Below are positions 50,673-58,375 of a DNA stretch of 64,000 nucleotides, piece after piece. The notes below the pieces were generated by a model that saw only the letters and a list, made by a program, of their open reading frames with translations, ran no database searches and was not told where the DNA came from. Each line of letters begins with the position of its first letter. Within the stretch, counting starts at the first letter, position 1. The stretch is from the NCBI RefSeq assembly GCF_003001935.1, contig NZ_PVNG01000030.1, forward strand, positions 1-64,000, read 5' to 3'. This DNA is from Nonomuraea fuscirosea. Lineage in GTDB: Bacteria > Actinomycetota > Actinomycetes > Streptosporangiales > Streptosporangiaceae. The position numbers were made by a program, and so were the translations under genes.

Positions 50673-51569
50673 CTACCTTGCCTGCTCCCCGTTCCGGATC
50701 GAACCGGCCAGCGAGCACGATTCGGTATCGATAACACCAAGTGCATTCAGCCACACGCTCATCTGTGGCGACCCGTGCCCCACCGGCAACCCGGCCACCA
50801 CCGGCACCCCGAGCGAGGCCAGCCGGTCCTCCAGCACCGGGTACGGGTCCCCGCAGCCGACCCACGACCCGAGCGCGATCCCGCGCACGCCGTCGAACAC
50901 CCCCGCCTGCAGCAGCTGGGTGAGCATGCGATCGATCCGGTACGGCTCCTCCCCCACGTCTTCGAGGAACGCGATCCCGTCGGCGAACGACGGCTGCCAG
51001 CGCGTGCCGCACATCGAGGCGAGCAGCGACAGGTTACCGCCGCGGAGCACCCCTTCGGCGCGTCCCGGCGAAAGCACCCGGTCACCCCGCACGAGCGGCG
51101 CGGGACCGAACAGCGCCTGCCCCATGCTCTCCCAGGTCAGCGGCTCGGGCCCGGCCTCGTCGCCGGCGATGACGTCGCAGGCGGCCATCGGCCCGTGCAG
51201 CGTCGCCACGCCCAGCTCGATCGCGAACGCGTTGTGCAGCGCCGTGATGTCGCTCGACCCGAGCAGCACCTTGGGCCCGGCCGCGCGCATGGCGTCCCAG
51301 TCGAGCAGGCCGAGCAGCCGCCCGGCCCCGTAGCCGCCCCGGCAGCAGAAGACCCCGGTCACGGCCGGGTCGCACCAGGCGGACTGCAGGTCGGCGGCCC
51401 GGTCGGCGTCGTCGCCCGCGAGGTAGTCGAGGCCCTGACGGTCGAGGACGTGCGCGCCCACCACCACCTTCAGGCCCAGCTCCTCCAGACGCCGGACGCC
51501 CCGCCTGAGCAGGACGGCGTTGGGCGGCCCCGAGGGGGCGACGATGGCTACGGTGTCACCTTGCCGCAT
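50673..51569 (-). CDS. LD-carboxypeptidase (LdcA/MccF family)
   Basis: 298-aa serine peptidase of family S66. It starts RQGDTVAIVAPSGPPN. The nucleophile Ser lies in LLGSSDITALHNA; the substrate loop is FCCRGGYGAGRLLGLLDW, the Glu region is GIAFLEDVGEEPYRIDRML, and the His is in AGLPVGHGSPQ. It either trims the terminal D-Ala from murein tetrapeptides in recycling, or, as MccF relatives do, cleaves toxic aminoacyl-nucleotide antibiotics. Lack of a signal peptide places it in the cytoplasm. Its start overlaps the sirtuin stop by 14 bases. Confidence 0.88.
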   Translation of the reverse strand: MRQGDTVAIVAPSGPPNAVLLRRGVRRLEELGLKVVVGAHVLDRQGLDYLAGDDADRAADLQSAWCDPAVTGVFCCRGGYGAGRLLGLLDWDAMRAAGPKVLLGSSDITALHNAFAIELGVATLHGPMAACDVIAGDEAGPEPLTWESMGQALFGPAPLVRGDRVLSPGRAEGVLRGGNLSLLASMCGTRWQPSFADGIAFLEDVGEEPYRIDRMLTQLLQAGVFDGVRGIALGSWVGCGDPYPVLEDRLASLGVPVVAGLPVGHGSPQMSVWLNALGVIDTESCSLAGSIRNGEQAR

Positions 51570-52278
51570 CGATCAGCTCCTTGACGAGCGCGGGTAGTGC
51601 CTGGCCGATCGGTTCGTTGATCACCCGGTCGGCGAAGGGGTCATAGGGGGTGGGCTGGGCGTTGACGATCACCAGGGTGGCGCCGGCGTCCAGCGCCTCG
51701 CCGCACAGCCCGGCGGCGGGATGCACGGTCAGCGAGGTGCCCACGGCCAGGAACACGTCGCAGGTGCGGGCGGCGCGCTGCGCGGCCCGGATCACCTCGG
51801 GCTTGAGCGACTGCCCGAAGGAGATCGTGTTGGCCTTCTGGACGCCGCCGCAGCGCGGGCAGGGCGGGTCGTCCTCGCCGGCCGCAACCCGGGCGAGCAC
51901 CTCTTCCATGGGCGTGATCAGCTCGCAGGACAGGCACTCGGCGCGACGCATGGTGCCGTGGATCTCGATCACCTTCTCCGGCGAGGACCCGGCGCGCTGG
52001 TGCAGCTCGTCGATGTTCTGCGTGACGAGGGCCCGCAGCAGCCCCGCGCGCTCCAGCTCGACCAGCGCCAGGTGGGCGGCGTTCGGCCTGGCGTCCCAGG
52101 CGGCGTGATCGAGTCTGGCCCGCCACGAGGCCCGCCTGACGTCCGGGTCGGCGAGGTAGCGGTCGATGGTCGCGTCGGCCTCGGCCTGCGGATTCCTGGT
52201 CCACACGCCTTGGGGGCCGCGGAAGTCGGGGATCCCGGAGTCGGTGGAGACGCCCGCGCCGGTGAGGACGGACACCAT
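51556..52278 (-). CDS. Sir2-family NAD-dependent protein deacylase 2
   Basis: 240-aa sirtuin. MVSVLTGAGVSTDSGIPDFRGPQGVW is the usual compact start, so ATG 52278 is preferred, with GTG 52293 five codons upstream as the alternative. Motifs: VTQNIDELHQRAG, catalytic His in IEIHGTMRRAEC, zinc pairs CLSC and CPRC, VGTSLTVHPAAGL. It removes acyl groups from lysines using NAD, for example to control acyl-CoA synthetases. It is first in an operon with the LD-carboxypeptidase and the unknown gene, and divergent from the sulfotransferase. Confidence 0.9.
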   Translation of the reverse strand: MVSVLTGAGVSTDSGIPDFRGPQGVWTRNPQAEADATIDRYLADPDVRRASWRARLDHAAWDARPNAAHLALVELERAGLLRALVTQNIDELHQRAGSSPEKVIEIHGTMRRAECLSCELITPMEEVLARVAAGEDDPPCPRCGGVQKANTISFGQSLKPEVIRAAQRAARTCDVFLAVGTSLTVHPAAGLCGEALDAGATLVIVNAQPTPYDPFADRVINEPIGQALPALVKELIDAAR

Positions 52279-52323
52279 CCTTGGCTCGTTCACCTGGCAA
52301 ACGGTGTCACACTTACCTCTCGT

Positions 52324-53208
52324 ATGCGACTTCCGCCCCACATCCTCGTGGTCAACGGCATCAAGGTCCGCCGCCCGGTCTTTCTGATCGGAGCGCCGCA
52401 CTCCGGCGCGGACCTGCTGGCCCGTGCCTTGAAACGCTCTCCGGGTTTCCACGTGACGATGGGCCGCGCGAGCGTGGCGCACGTGGTCTACGCCTTCGCC
52501 CGCAAGCCGTCCATCGCCCGTACGTCCGGCGCCGTGCGCGTCCTGCGCGACGCGCTGTCCGAGTCGTGGCAGGTGCTGCCCCGCTCGTGCGGCGAGTGCG
52601 CCGAGTCGTGCCGGGACGCGGGCGGCGTCACCGGGACGGGCCCGTGCGTGTCCGCGAGCGACGTCACCCGCTTCGCCGACGGCAGCCCCGACCTGCTCTA
52701 CAGCGTGCCCGTGCTGCTCCAGGCCTTCCCCGACGCCCGTTTCATCCAGCTCATCCGCGACGGCAGGGACGTGGTGGCCGACATGCTGGCCGATCCGGCG
52801 TGCCTGGCCTGGTTCAAGCCGGCCATGGTGGCGGAGCAGACCGAGTTCCCCAACGCGTTCCTCGGCGTCAACAAGGATGAGCACCTGCAGCGCTGGAAGA
52901 CGATGCCGGCGGCGGGCAAGAGCGCGCTGCGCTGGCGCGGCGCGGTGCGGCTGAGCGCCGAGCTGCGCCGCACGCTGCCCGGGCCGCAGCTGCTGACTGT
53001 GCGCTACGAGGACCTGGTCGGCACGCCGCCCCAGGCCGTGGCGACGCTCGCGGAGTTCCTGGAGACGCGGGTGTCGAAGGTCGTCATGTACGACACCGCC
53101 GTGCCCAAGATCGGCGCCTGGCGGACCCGGCTGCGCCGCGAGGACCTGGAGCTGGTGGAGAAGGTGGCCAGGGAGGAGCTCAGGCGGCTGGGCTACCGGA
53201 AGAACTGA
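52324..53208 (+). CDS. Sulfotransferase-family protein
   Basis: 294-aa PAPS-dependent transferase type. The 5'-phosphosulfate loop is PVFLIGAPHSGADLLARAL near residue 20, the 3'-phosphate segment is RFIQLIRDGRDVVADML near 140, and LLTVRYEDLVGTPPQAVATLAEFL follows. A cysteine-rich insert (CGECAESCRDAGG near residue 95) is unusual and could bind metal or form disulfides. ATG 52324 has no ribosome site and only about 45 bases separate it from the divergent sirtuin, so the transcript may be leaderless. The acceptor is unknown. It converges on the ABC exporter gene with a 29-base overlap. Confidence 0.8.
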   Translation: MRLPPHILVVNGIKVRRPVFLIGAPHSGADLLARALKRSPGFHVTMGRASVAHVVYAFARKPSIARTSGAVRVLRDALSESWQVLPRSCGECAESCRDAGGVTGTGPCVSASDVTRFADGSPDLLYSVPVLLQAFPDARFIQLIRDGRDVVADMLADPACLAWFKPAMVAEQTEFPNAFLGVNKDEHLQRWKTMPAAGKSALRWRGAVRLSAELRRTLPGPQLLTVRYEDLVGTPPQAVATLAEFLETRVSKVVMYDTAVPKIGAWRTRLRREDLELVEKVAREELRRLGYRKN

Positions 53209-55066
53209 ACTGGGTGCGGTAGAGCTCGGCGTAGAGCCCGCCGCGCGCCAGCAGCTCCTCGTGCCGGCCGCGCTCGGCGATCCGGCCGTCGTGGACGACG
53301 AGGATCTCGTCGGCCTCCCTGATCGTCGAGAGCCGGTGCGCGATGACCAGCGACGTGCGGCCCTCCAGTGCCGTCTTCAGCGCCACCTGCACCGCGGCCT
53401 CGGACTCCGAGTCGAGGTGGGCGGTGGCCTCGTCGAGCACGACCACCCTGGGCGCCTTCAGCAGCAGCCTGGCCAGCGCCAGCCGCTGCTTCTCGCCGCC
53501 GGACAGCCGGTAGCCGCGGTCGCCCACCACGGTCTCGAGACCGTCGGGCAGGCCGGCGATGAGCTCGCCGATCTGCGCCGCGCCGAGCGCCTGCCAGATC
53601 TCCTCGTCGCTCGCCTCCGGCCTGGCGTAACGCAGGTTGGCGCCGATCGTGTCGTGGTAGAGGTGGGCGTCCTGCATGACCACGCCGACGGTGTCGCGCA
53701 GCGAGCCGAGCGTGGCCTCGCGCACGTCGAGCCCGTTGATCCTGACCGCGCCCTCGTTGACGTCGTAGAGCCGCGACACCAGCGAGGTGATCGTGGTCTT
53801 GCCCGCGCCGCTGTGCCCGACCAGCGCGATGAGCTGCCCCGGCCGCGCCGTGAAGGACACGCCCTCCAGCACCGGGTGGGACGGCCCGGAGTCCTGCCTG
53901 GCCACCGACTCCAGCGAGGCCAGCGAGACCTCCTCGGCGGCCGGGTAGCGGAAGCGCACGTCGTCGAACTCGATCGTGACCGGGCCCGCGGGCACCGGCA
54001 CGGCGCCGGGCCGCTCGGCGACCATGGGCTTGAGGTCGAGGATCTCGAAGACGCGGTCGAAGCTCACGAGCGCGGTCATCACGTCGACGTGCACGTTGGA
54101 CAGCGAGGTGAGCGGACCGTAGAGGCGCATGAGCAGGGCGGCCAGCGCCACCAGGGTGCCGAGCTCGAAGGCGCCGGAGACGGACAGGACGCCGCCGATG
54201 CCGTAGACGAGGGCGGTGGCCAGCGCCGCGATCAGGCCGAGCGCGACGCGGAAGACGGTGCCGTACATGCCGACGGTCACGCCCACGTCGCGCACCCGGG
54301 CGGCGCGGGCGCCGAAGACGGCGGCGTCGTCCTCCGGCCTGCCGTAGAGCTTGGCGACCGTCGCGCCCGCCACGTTGAAGCGCTCGGTGGTGACCGAGCT
54401 CATCTCGGCGTCGAGCTGCATCTGCTCGCGGGTCAGCGCCGACATGCGGCGGCCGACGTATTTCGCGGGCACGATGAAGATCGGCAGCAGCACCAGCGCG
54501 ACCAGGGTGACCTGCCACGACAGCGCCAGCATGGCGCCGAGCACCAGGACCAGGCTGACCACGTTGGCGACGACCGAGGACAGCGTGCTGGTCAGGGCGC
54601 GCTGGGCGCCGATGACGTCGGTGTTGAGCCGGCTGACCAGCGCGCCGGTCTGGGCGCGCATGAAGAACGCCACCGGCATGCGCTGCACGTGGTCGAACAC
54701 CTCGGTGCGCAGGTCGTAGATGAGGCCCTCGCCGATGCGGGCGGAGAACCAGCGCTGCGCCAGCGTCAGCCCGGCGTCGACCAGCGCGAGCGCGGCGATG
54801 GCCACGGCCAGCCAGACGATCACGCCCGGCCTCTTGGGCAGGATGCCGTCGTCGATGATCGCCTTCATCAGCAGCGGGTTGGCGACCACGATCACCGCGC
54901 CGGCCACGACGAGCGCGAGGAACGCGGCGATCTGCCTGGTGTACGGGCGCGCGTAGCCCGCGATGCGCCGCACGGTGCCCGGCCGCAGCCGCTGCTTGGT
55001 GACCGAGCCGTCGCGCCGCAGGGACGCCATCATGCTCGGGCCGAAGCCCCCACCCATCATCGCCAT
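53180..55066 (-). CDS. ABC multidrug-type exporter (homodimeric half-transporter)
   Basis: 628-aa type IV ABC exporter. A Met/Gly-rich start (MAMMGGGFGPSMM) leads to six helices (about 40-330), then the ATPase domain with Walker A LVGHSGAGKTTITSL, Q-loop GVVMQDAHLY, signature LSGGEKQRLALARLL, Walker B VVVLDEATAHLD and LVIAHRLSTI. All motifs are canonical, so it should work as a homodimer. Substrate unknown. It converges on the sulfotransferase gene. ATG 55066 follows GGGGGAT-type purines. Confidence 0.9.
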   Translation of the reverse strand: MAMMGGGFGPSMMASLRRDGSVTKQRLRPGTVRRIAGYARPYTRQIAAFLALVVAGAVIVVANPLLMKAIIDDGILPKRPGVIVWLAVAIAALALVDAGLTLAQRWFSARIGEGLIYDLRTEVFDHVQRMPVAFFMRAQTGALVSRLNTDVIGAQRALTSTLSSVVANVVSLVLVLGAMLALSWQVTLVALVLLPIFIVPAKYVGRRMSALTREQMQLDAEMSSVTTERFNVAGATVAKLYGRPEDDAAVFGARAARVRDVGVTVGMYGTVFRVALGLIAALATALVYGIGGVLSVSGAFELGTLVALAALLMRLYGPLTSLSNVHVDVMTALVSFDRVFEILDLKPMVAERPGAVPVPAGPVTIEFDDVRFRYPAAEEVSLASLESVARQDSGPSHPVLEGVSFTARPGQLIALVGHSGAGKTTITSLVSRLYDVNEGAVRINGLDVREATLGSLRDTVGVVMQDAHLYHDTIGANLRYARPEASDEEIWQALGAAQIGELIAGLPDGLETVVGDRGYRLSGGEKQRLALARLLLKAPRVVVLDEATAHLDSESEAAVQVALKTALEGRTSLVIAHRLSTIREADEILVVHDGRIAERGRHEELLARGGLYAELYRTQFSSSGSPAA

Positions 55067-55387
55067 GCGGGAGATCCCCCTTCCTCCGCACGGGACAGCG
55101 TCGCCGGGACGCTCGGTGATTCCCGGCTCCGCTCACCGCGAAACTCGCTCCGGGAAGCCCCCTTCTCCGCGCGGCGCTCTGAGGCACGCTGAGCCGTTTT
55201 CCCGCCCCGTTGTCAGTCGTACCCGTCGGCGGGCCCGACCGGCGGCCCAGGGGCCGCACAGCCCCTCACGACCGGCCGGCAGCGCCGGCGCCTGAGTGAC
55301 GAATCAGCCCGACTGCCCCCAGAAGCACCGAACCGGCCGTCAAGCCGCGAATCACCACCGGTCCGGCCCGAAGCGCTGAGCCGCGGC
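55067..55387. other. 321-bp gap with an 18-bp palindrome at its edge
   Basis: No gene is supported here. It holds the upstream region of the ABC exporter gene and the end of the enoyl-CoA hydratase transcript. GCTGAGCCGCGGCTCAGC at 55375-55392 is a perfect palindrome that overlaps the hydratase stop codon and may terminate it. Confidence 0.6.
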
Positions 55388-56212
55388 TCAGCCCGACCGG
55401 CCGAAGAGTGCCTTGATGCGTGCCGCCTGCTCGATCCCCTCGGCCACACTCTGCTCCTCCAGGGTGCGTGCCTGCGCCCCCTGGAGGAGCCGCTTGGTCG
55501 CCACAGCCGCGTCCCGGTTCGTCGACAGCAGCTGCGCGGCCTTGTCCTTCACCGCTTGGTCCAGGTCGCCCCCGGCGACCACTCTCTCCGCGAGGCCGAT
55601 GCGCATGGCCTCTTCTGCGTGCACGGTCCTGGCGGTCAGGCAGATGTCGATCGCCTTGGCCAGGCCCACCAGCTCGACCAGGGGCTTGGTCCCCGTCAGG
55701 TCGGGCACCAGGCCCAGTGCGGGCTCTTTCATGCAGAACGAAACGTCTTCGGCCACGATCCGCAGGTCACAGGCGAGCGCGAGCTGGAATCCCGCACCGA
55801 TCGCGTGCCCCTGCACTGCGGCGATGGAAACGATCTCCGGGCGGCGCAGCCACAGGAACCCCGCTTGGGCCTGTCTGATGCGCTGCTCGAAGCCGGTGTC
55901 CCCGTCTGCGGCCACCGAGCTGAACGAGCCCTGTCCGGGCACCCCCTCAGATGTGAACGTTCGCAGGTCTATGCCTGCCGAGAAGGACGGTCCCTCACCT
56001 TTCACGACGACGACGCGTACCTGCTCGGGCAGGTTCTCGCCGATGCGAGCCAGTTCCGACCATGTCGCGAACGTCTGTGCGTTGCGCTTTTCCGGCCGGT
56101 CCAGCGTGATCGTCGCTATCTCACCGTCCACCTCGTAACGGACCCCGTTCTGCGCCGAGGCAGAGCCGTCGTCCGTATTCCCCCCGCGCTGTCGCGCCTG
56201 CGCTTCCGCCAT
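55388..56212 (-). CDS. Enoyl-CoA hydratase/isomerase family protein
   Basis: 274-aa crotonase-fold enzyme. CoA and oxyanion-hole segments are FSAGIDLRTF and VQGHAIGAGFQLALACDLRI. KEPALGLVPDLTGTKPLVELVG carries the position of the second catalytic acid, where typical hydratases have Glu and this protein has Asp (PDLTG), so the exact reaction is open. The N-terminal 20 residues are low-complexity. ATG 56212 has an operator-like repeat about 50 bases upstream. Confidence 0.85.
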   Translation of the reverse strand: MAEAQARQRGGNTDDGSASAQNGVRYEVDGEIATITLDRPEKRNAQTFATWSELARIGENLPEQVRVVVVKGEGPSFSAGIDLRTFTSEGVPGQGSFSSVAADGDTGFEQRIRQAQAGFLWLRRPEIVSIAAVQGHAIGAGFQLALACDLRIVAEDVSFCMKEPALGLVPDLTGTKPLVELVGLAKAIDICLTARTVHAEEAMRIGLAERVVAGGDLDQAVKDKAAQLLSTNRDAAVATKRLLQGAQARTLEEQSVAEGIEQAARIKALFGRSG

Positions 56213-56258
56213 CGCCCGCTCCCTTGTCCGGAGTGCTGACCGTCGCGCCCGAGCTTAC

Positions 56259-56273
56259 AGAATATGATTCTGG
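56259..56273. promoter_or_regulatory. Inverted repeat CAGAAT-N3-ATTCTG upstream of the enoyl-CoA hydratase gene
   Basis: CAGAATATGATTCTG has perfect 6-bp arms and a 3-base spacer. On the minus strand it contains TATTCT, a possible -10, 47 bases before the hydratase start. It looks like a TetR-type operator over a promoter. No regulator for it is in the window except perhaps the small HTH protein at 56336. Confidence 0.5.
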
Positions 56274-56335
56274 CCCGGGCGCGACGGCGGCTGACTAGGG
56301 ACGGGCGGCTGCGGTCGCACGTTCCGAGGCGGCCG

Positions 56336-56551
56336 TCAGCGCTTGGACTTGCCTCGGGTCGCCCCGCCGCGTCCGCGCAGAGTCACACCGGACTCGCTGA
56401 GGATGCGGTGGATGAACCCGTAAGACCGACCGGTCGAAGCGGCCAGGGCGCGGATGCTTTCGCCCGCGGCGTAGCGCTTCTTGAGATCGCCGGCCAGTTT
56501 TTCCCGGTCGGCCCCGGTGACCCGGGTGCCCTTCTTCAGTGTCTCGGCCAC
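56336..56551 (-). CDS. Small helix-turn-helix protein
   Basis: 71-aa basic protein found widely in actinomycetes. One helix-turn-helix: LKKRYAAGESIRALAASTGRSYGFIHRILSESG (about 23-55), then a Gly/Arg/Lys tail. GTG 56551 follows AGGAGG by six bases. It resembles the Hin/resolvase-type HTH but has no catalytic domain. It may act as a nucleoid-binding or regulatory protein. It sits between the ABC-F gene and the hydratase gene on the same strand. Confidence 0.8.
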   Translation of the reverse strand: MAETLKKGTRVTGADREKLAGDLKKRYAAGESIRALAASTGRSYGFIHRILSESGVTLRGRGGATRGKSKR

Positions 56552-56664
56552 GAGTACCTCCTGTAGTGCCGGACTTCCGCAGCGTTACTCCGCCATGATC
56601 AGTCATTTCAGCGGGATCGGCTACCTACTCCACGGGAAAAGATCCGTACCCACTCAAATTAAGA

Positions 56665-58263
56665 TCAGGCAAGTGCCACAAGATCGGAAAATTCGGCGCT
56701 CCATGCGTCTTCAGTTCCGTCAGGTAGCAAGATCACCCTATCCGGTGACAGGGCGTCAACGGCACCCTCGTCGTGGGTGACTAGGACGATTGCTCCTGAA
56801 TACGACCTCAGAGCGTTGAGGACCTGCTCCCTGCTGACCGGGTCGAGGTTGTTCGTGGGCTCGTCGAGCAGCAGCACGTTGGCGCTGGAGAGCACCAGCA
56901 TGGCCAGCGCCAGCCGGGTCTTCTCGCCGCCGGACAGCACCCCGGCGGGCTTGTCGACGTCGTCCCCGGTGAACAGGAACGAGCCGAGCACCTTGCGCAA
57001 CTCGGTGTCGGTGAACCCGCCGCCGGCCGAGCGCATGTTCTCCAGCAGGGTCCTGCCGGGGTCCAGGGTCTCGTGCTCCTGGGCGTAGTAGCCGATCTTG
57101 AGGCCGTGGCCGGGGCGCAGCGCACCCGTGTCGGGCTGCTCGATCCCGCCCAGCAGGCGCAGCAGCGTGGTCTTGCCCGCGCCGTTGAGCCCGAGGATGA
57201 CGACCCTGTGACCTCGGTCGATGGCCACGTCGACGTCGGTGAAGACCTCCAGCGACCCGTAGGTCTTGGACAGGCCCTCGGCCATGAGCGGGGTGCGGCC
57301 GCAGGGCTGGGGGTCGGGGAAGCGCAGCCGCGCCACCTTGTCGCCCTTGCGCTCCTCCTCGGTGCCGGACAGCAGCCGGTGCGCGCGCCGCATCATGTCC
57401 TGGGCGGCCTTGGCCTTGGTCGCCTTGGCCCGCATCTTGTCGGCCTGCGCCAGCAGCGCCCCCGCCTGCTTCTCGGCGTTGGCCCGCTCGCGCTTCCTGC
57501 GCTTCTCGTCGGTCTCGCGCTGGGCCAGGTAGGCGTTCCAGCCGACGTTGTAGTGATCGATCACGGACCGGTTGGCGTCCAGGTGCAGGACCTTGTTGAC
57601 CGTGGCTTCAAGAAGGTCGACGTCGTGGCTGATGATCACCAAGCCACCCTGATGACTGCGCAAAAAATCGCGAAGCCAGCCGATTGAGTCCGCATCTAGG
57701 TGGTTTGTCGGCTCGTCGAGAAGGAGAGTTTCCGCTCCGCTGAAAAGAATTCGCGCCAATTCCACGCGCCTGCGCTGACCGCCGGAAAGCGTTTGCAAGG
57801 GCTGCCCGAGCACTCGGTCGGGCAGGCCGAGACTGGAGGCGATGGAGGCCGCCTCCGACTCCGCCGCGTAGCCGCCCAGCACGTGCATCTGATCTTCGAG
57901 CCGGCCGTAGCGCCGCACGGCCTTCTCCCGGGTGCGCTCGTCGGCGGAGGACATGCCCACCTCCGCCTCGCGCAGCTTGCGGATGACCTCGTCGAGCCCG
58001 CGCGCGGACAGGATCCGGTCGCGGGCCAGCACCTGGAGGTCGCCGGTGCGCGGGTCCTGGGGCAGGTAGCCGACGCTGCCGGTGGTGGTGACGCTGCCCG
58101 CGGCGGGCAGGCCCTCGCCCGCCAGCACCTTGGTCAGCGTCGTCTTGCCCGCGCCGTTGCGGCCGACGAGCCCGATCTTGTCACCGGGGTTGACCCGGAA
58201 GGTGGCTTTCTCGATGAGCAGGCGCGCGCCCGCGCGCAGCTCGATATCATTCGCAATGATCAT
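56665..58263 (-). CDS. ABC-F family ribosome-associated ATPase
   Basis: 532-aa protein with two ATPase domains and no membrane segment. Walker A: GLVGRNGAGKTTLTKVL and ILGLNGAGKTTLLRLL; signatures LSGGQRRRVELARIL and LSGGEKTRLALAMLVL; Walker B LLLDEPTNHLD and LLLDEPTNNLD. The P-site tRNA interaction linker (about 240-300; ETDEKRRKRERANAEKQAGALL) is charged and helical. It matches the EttA/Uup-like housekeeping class, which rescues or regulates translating ribosomes. A resistance role is possible but not indicated. Confidence 0.9.
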   Translation of the reverse strand: MIIANDIELRAGARLLIEKATFRVNPGDKIGLVGRNGAGKTTLTKVLAGEGLPAAGSVTTTGSVGYLPQDPRTGDLQVLARDRILSARGLDEVIRKLREAEVGMSSADERTREKAVRRYGRLEDQMHVLGGYAAESEAASIASSLGLPDRVLGQPLQTLSGGQRRRVELARILFSGAETLLLDEPTNHLDADSIGWLRDFLRSHQGGLVIISHDVDLLEATVNKVLHLDANRSVIDHYNVGWNAYLAQRETDEKRRKRERANAEKQAGALLAQADKMRAKATKAKAAQDMMRRAHRLLSGTEEERKGDKVARLRFPDPQPCGRTPLMAEGLSKTYGSLEVFTDVDVAIDRGHRVVILGLNGAGKTTLLRLLGGIEQPDTGALRPGHGLKIGYYAQEHETLDPGRTLLENMRSAGGGFTDTELRKVLGSFLFTGDDVDKPAGVLSGGEKTRLALAMLVLSSANVLLLDEPTNNLDPVSREQVLNALRSYSGAIVLVTHDEGAVDALSPDRVILLPDGTEDAWSAEFSDLVALA

Positions 58264-58347
58264 GGTGACCGGTACACTCCCGAGCTAGGAAACGAGGATT
58301 GGGCGTGCGACGCCGGTCAATCGGGAGCATGCATACCGATCAGTGTA

Positions 58348-58366
58348 GGGCCCCTGGAAGGGGCCC
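58348..58366 (-). terminator. Hairpin terminator of the rhamnogalacturonan operon
   Basis: GGGCCCCT (58348-58355) and AGGGGCCC (58359-58366) with a 3-base loop, 10 bases after the lyase stop on the minus strand. Confidence 0.65.
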
Positions 58367-58375
58367 CACCTCTCC

